Below, piece after piece: positions 43,621 through 44,940 of a DNA stretch of 44,940 bases. Source of the DNA: Terriglobales bacterium (GTDB lineage Bacteria; Acidobacteriota; Terriglobia; Terriglobales; Acidobacteriaceae). The position numbers and the translations under genes were made by a program. The stretch covers positions 1 to 44,940 of the forward strand of contig JAATGG010000073.1 of NCBI GenBank assembly GCA_015654835.1. The letters are read 5' to 3'. Under the pieces are notes generated by a model that was not told where the DNA came from, made no database searches, and worked only from the letters and a program-made list of their open reading frames with translations. Every line of letters starts with the position of its first letter. Position 1 is the stretch's first letter.

Positions 43621-43671
43621 GAGACGGGTGTAGGACGGGGCATTTTCGGAAGATACGTAGACTTTTTGAGA

Positions 43672-43713
43672 GCAGTGCTCGAACGCTATGTCACCCGCGA
43701 GGGAGAGCACTGC
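43672..43713. other. 9-bp inverted repeat between convergent genes
   Basis: GCAGTGCTC / GAGCACTGC with a 24-base loop lies between the IclR gene and the aldo/keto reductase gene. It could help end the IclR transcript; no U-tract follows. Confidence 0.4.
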
Positions 43714-43742
43714 CAGATATTCCTTCGTTCCAATTCCATCGC

Positions 43743-43775
43743 TCGCCGCTTCCCGATCCGGCAGGGAAGCGGCGA
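43743..43775. terminator. Perfect 12-bp hairpin after the aldo/keto reductase gene
   Basis: TCGCCGCTTCCC / GGGAAGCGGCGA with a 9-base loop, 9 bases past the reductase stop on the minus strand. It is strong, without a U-tract; it may serve both convergent genes. Confidence 0.55.
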
Positions 43776-43784
43776 ATCTCCAGG

Positions 43785-44678
43785 TCAGGCGGCAGCCGTG
43801 CCGATGCTGTCAAGGTTGGCGAGCGCTTCGGGCGGCAGCTTGAGCGCAGTTGCGGCAAGATTTTCGCGTAGATGTACGACCGACGATGTGCCGGGGATCA
43901 GCAGCACATTGGGTGACCGCTGCAGCAACCACGCGAGCGCCACCTGCATGGGTGTTGCTCCCAGGGATGCGGCCACCTCGTCAAGCTTTGAGGACTGCAA
44001 CGGCGAGAATCCTCCCAATGGAAAGTAGGGCACGTAAGCGATGCCTTGCCTGGCAAGCGCATCGATGAATTCGTCGTCGGCGCGCTGAGCTAAGTTATAG
44101 AAGTTCTGAATGCACACGATCTCGGTGATACGCTGCGCCTCGGCCAGTTGTTTGGCCGATACGGTGCTAAGGCCAATGTGCCGGATGAGGCCCTGCTCCT
44201 TGAGCTCGGCAAGTGCCGTGAGCGGCTCCTCAAACGGTTCATCCTCTGGTCCGGTGAGCCCGCCGAGGCGAAGATTGACCACATCGAGCGCGTCGAGTCC
44301 GAGATTTCGCAGGTTATCGTGCACGGCATCGATGATCTTCTGGCGCGAGCGTGCGTGGGGCCAGGAGCCATCGCTGCCACGGCGCGCACCTACCTTGGTG
44401 ACAAGAACGAGACTGTCAGGATACGGATGCAGCGCCTGCCGGATAAGCTGGTTCGTCACATGCGGTCCGTAGAAGTCGCTGGTGTCGATGTGGTTTACCC
44501 CGGAGGCGACCGCGTCGCGCAGAACGGCGATGGCGCCTGGAACATCGCGCGGCGGGCCCCAGACCCGTTTGGCGCCATCCTGTCCCGCGAGTTGCATGGC
44601 CCCGTATCCCATGCGGTTCAATGTCAATGAGGTATTGGGAAGGGTGAAGGTTCCCCCGGAATTCGCGTGTGCGCTCAT
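43785..44678 (-). CDS. Aldo/keto reductase with an altered active site
   Basis: A 297-residue NADPH-dependent TIM-barrel oxidoreductase. The start is supported by GAGGAGAC just upstream. The fold's marks are present: MGYGAMQLAG, HIDTSDFYGPHV (Asp and Tyr of the active site), VLVTKVG (Lys) and the C-terminal IPGTSSVVHLRENLAA cofactor loop. The usual His region (like YQLHRWD) instead reads LDVVNLRLGG, so the fourth member of the Asp-Tyr-Lys-His set seems replaced, as in some related sequences. Activity may be retained with altered substrate use. It is divergent from a TetR regulator, which likely controls it. Confidence 0.9.
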   Translation of the reverse strand: MSAHANSGGTFTLPNTSLTLNRMGYGAMQLAGQDGAKRVWGPPRDVPGAIAVLRDAVASGVNHIDTSDFYGPHVTNQLIRQALHPYPDSLVLVTKVGARRGSDGSWPHARSRQKIIDAVHDNLRNLGLDALDVVNLRLGGLTGPEDEPFEEPLTALAELKEQGLIRHIGLSTVSAKQLAEAQRITEIVCIQNFYNLAQRADDEFIDALARQGIAYVPYFPLGGFSPLQSSKLDEVAASLGATPMQVALAWLLQRSPNVLLIPGTSSVVHLRENLAATALKLPPEALANLDSIGTAAA

Positions 44679-44710
44679 AGGTCTCCTCTGAATATGCAGG
44701 TGTTGATGGA

Positions 44711-44724
44711 AGGAATTGATTCCT
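44711..44724. promoter_or_regulatory. Palindromic TetR-operator candidate
   Basis: AGGAATTGATTCCT has perfect 6-base arms around TG and sits in the 88-base gap between the divergent reductase and TetR genes, 33 bases from the reductase ATG. Its position fits a shared operator. Confidence 0.5.
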
Positions 44725-44766
44725 GCAATGATTAGATGAAGAAAGCTTCGGATTTGGAGTTCGCAT

Positions 44767-44940
44767 TTGCAGAAGAGAGCCAAGAATACCCTGGAGCCGC
44801 GAAAATCGCCGGTTCAAGCACGTTCCACCGCCAGCGTGGAGGCGATTCTCAAGGCTACGCTTCAGGTTTTGCTGAAGGTCGGCAAGGAGAGCCTGACCAC
44901 AACCCGTGTGGCGGCGCGCGCAGGCGTCTCGGTCGGCACG
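44767..44940 (+). CDS. TetR-family regulator, N-terminal part (cut by window end)
   Basis: The first 58 codons of a TetR repressor. After a TTG start with GGAG and 7-base spacing, the protein reads (M)QKRAKNTLEPRKSP, then TASVEAILKATLQVLLKVG and the helix-turn-helix TTRVAARAGVSVGT, where the window ends. An upstream in-frame stop shows the start cannot lie more than nine codons earlier. It is divergent from the reductase gene, a common regulator-target arrangement. The effector domain is outside the window. Confidence 0.8.
   Translation, partial: MQKRAKNTLEPRKSPVQARSTASVEAILKATLQVLLKVGKESLTTTRVAARAGVSVGT

Overview
The window looks like a piece of chromosome from an acidobacterium of the Terriglobia/Acidobacteriaceae type. 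The evidence is inferential: GC-rich coding sequence; a TonB-dependent receptor that begins with a carboxypeptidase-regulatory-like beta-sandwich; a small secreted CCRRxGxHHC protein; frequent GTG/TTG starts; and GGCTAAAGCC-type palindromic repeats. There is no rRNA, tRNA, CRISPR, prophage or complete insertion sequence that I can see. About 37 genes are supported. Most are housekeeping or conserved accessory genes.

Layout. 1-290: non-coding DNA with a two-palindrome repeat framed by 21-bp inverted repeats. 290-9759 (mostly minus strand): an amino-acid permease, uvrC, an OmpA-type lipoprotein (plus strand), pyrE, a CPBP membrane protease and uvrA. 9995-14027: a tiny membrane protein, an orphan STN-domain envelope protein, a secreted protein of unknown function, threonine aldolase, a hairpin-rich gap and a YXWGXW protein. 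14196-19586: an Mrp-type Fe-S carrier ATPase with a hotdog thioesterase, a TPR protein, a polyprenyl-sugar type glycosyltransferase, a quinone oxidoreductase, a class III-like sirtuin and a small conserved protein. 19645-22881: TonB-dependent receptor, a gap filled with a degenerating 20-bp palindromic tandem array, and the CCRRxGxHHC secreted protein. 23008-25684: homoserine dehydrogenase, a small Cys-rich protein and a LacI regulator. 26114-29535: pstC-pstA-pstB-phoU without pstS. 29755-38088: a membrane-anchored MutS-like ATPase, convergent with an AddA/AddB helicase-nuclease pair. 38163-42626: a CusF-SCO1 fusion lipoprotein, a KDG-kinase-like sugar kinase, a small membrane protein and an ABC exporter. 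42808-44940: an IclR regulator, an aldo/keto reductase and the start of a divergent TetR regulator with a palindromic operator candidate between the last two.

How genes work together. UvrA and UvrC are two of the three nucleotide-excision-repair proteins, and AddAB handles double-strand breaks, so the window carries much DNA-repair capacity. PstCAB-PhoU form the membrane and control part of high-affinity phosphate uptake. The sugar kinase lies near an IclR regulator, a family that includes KdgR. I found no clearly new multi-gene system. The strongest unexplained signals are non-coding: the palindromic repeat family (117-181, 22108-22400, a related hairpin at 29647-29702), the four-hairpin gap at 13507-13708, and several long perfect hairpins at gene ends.
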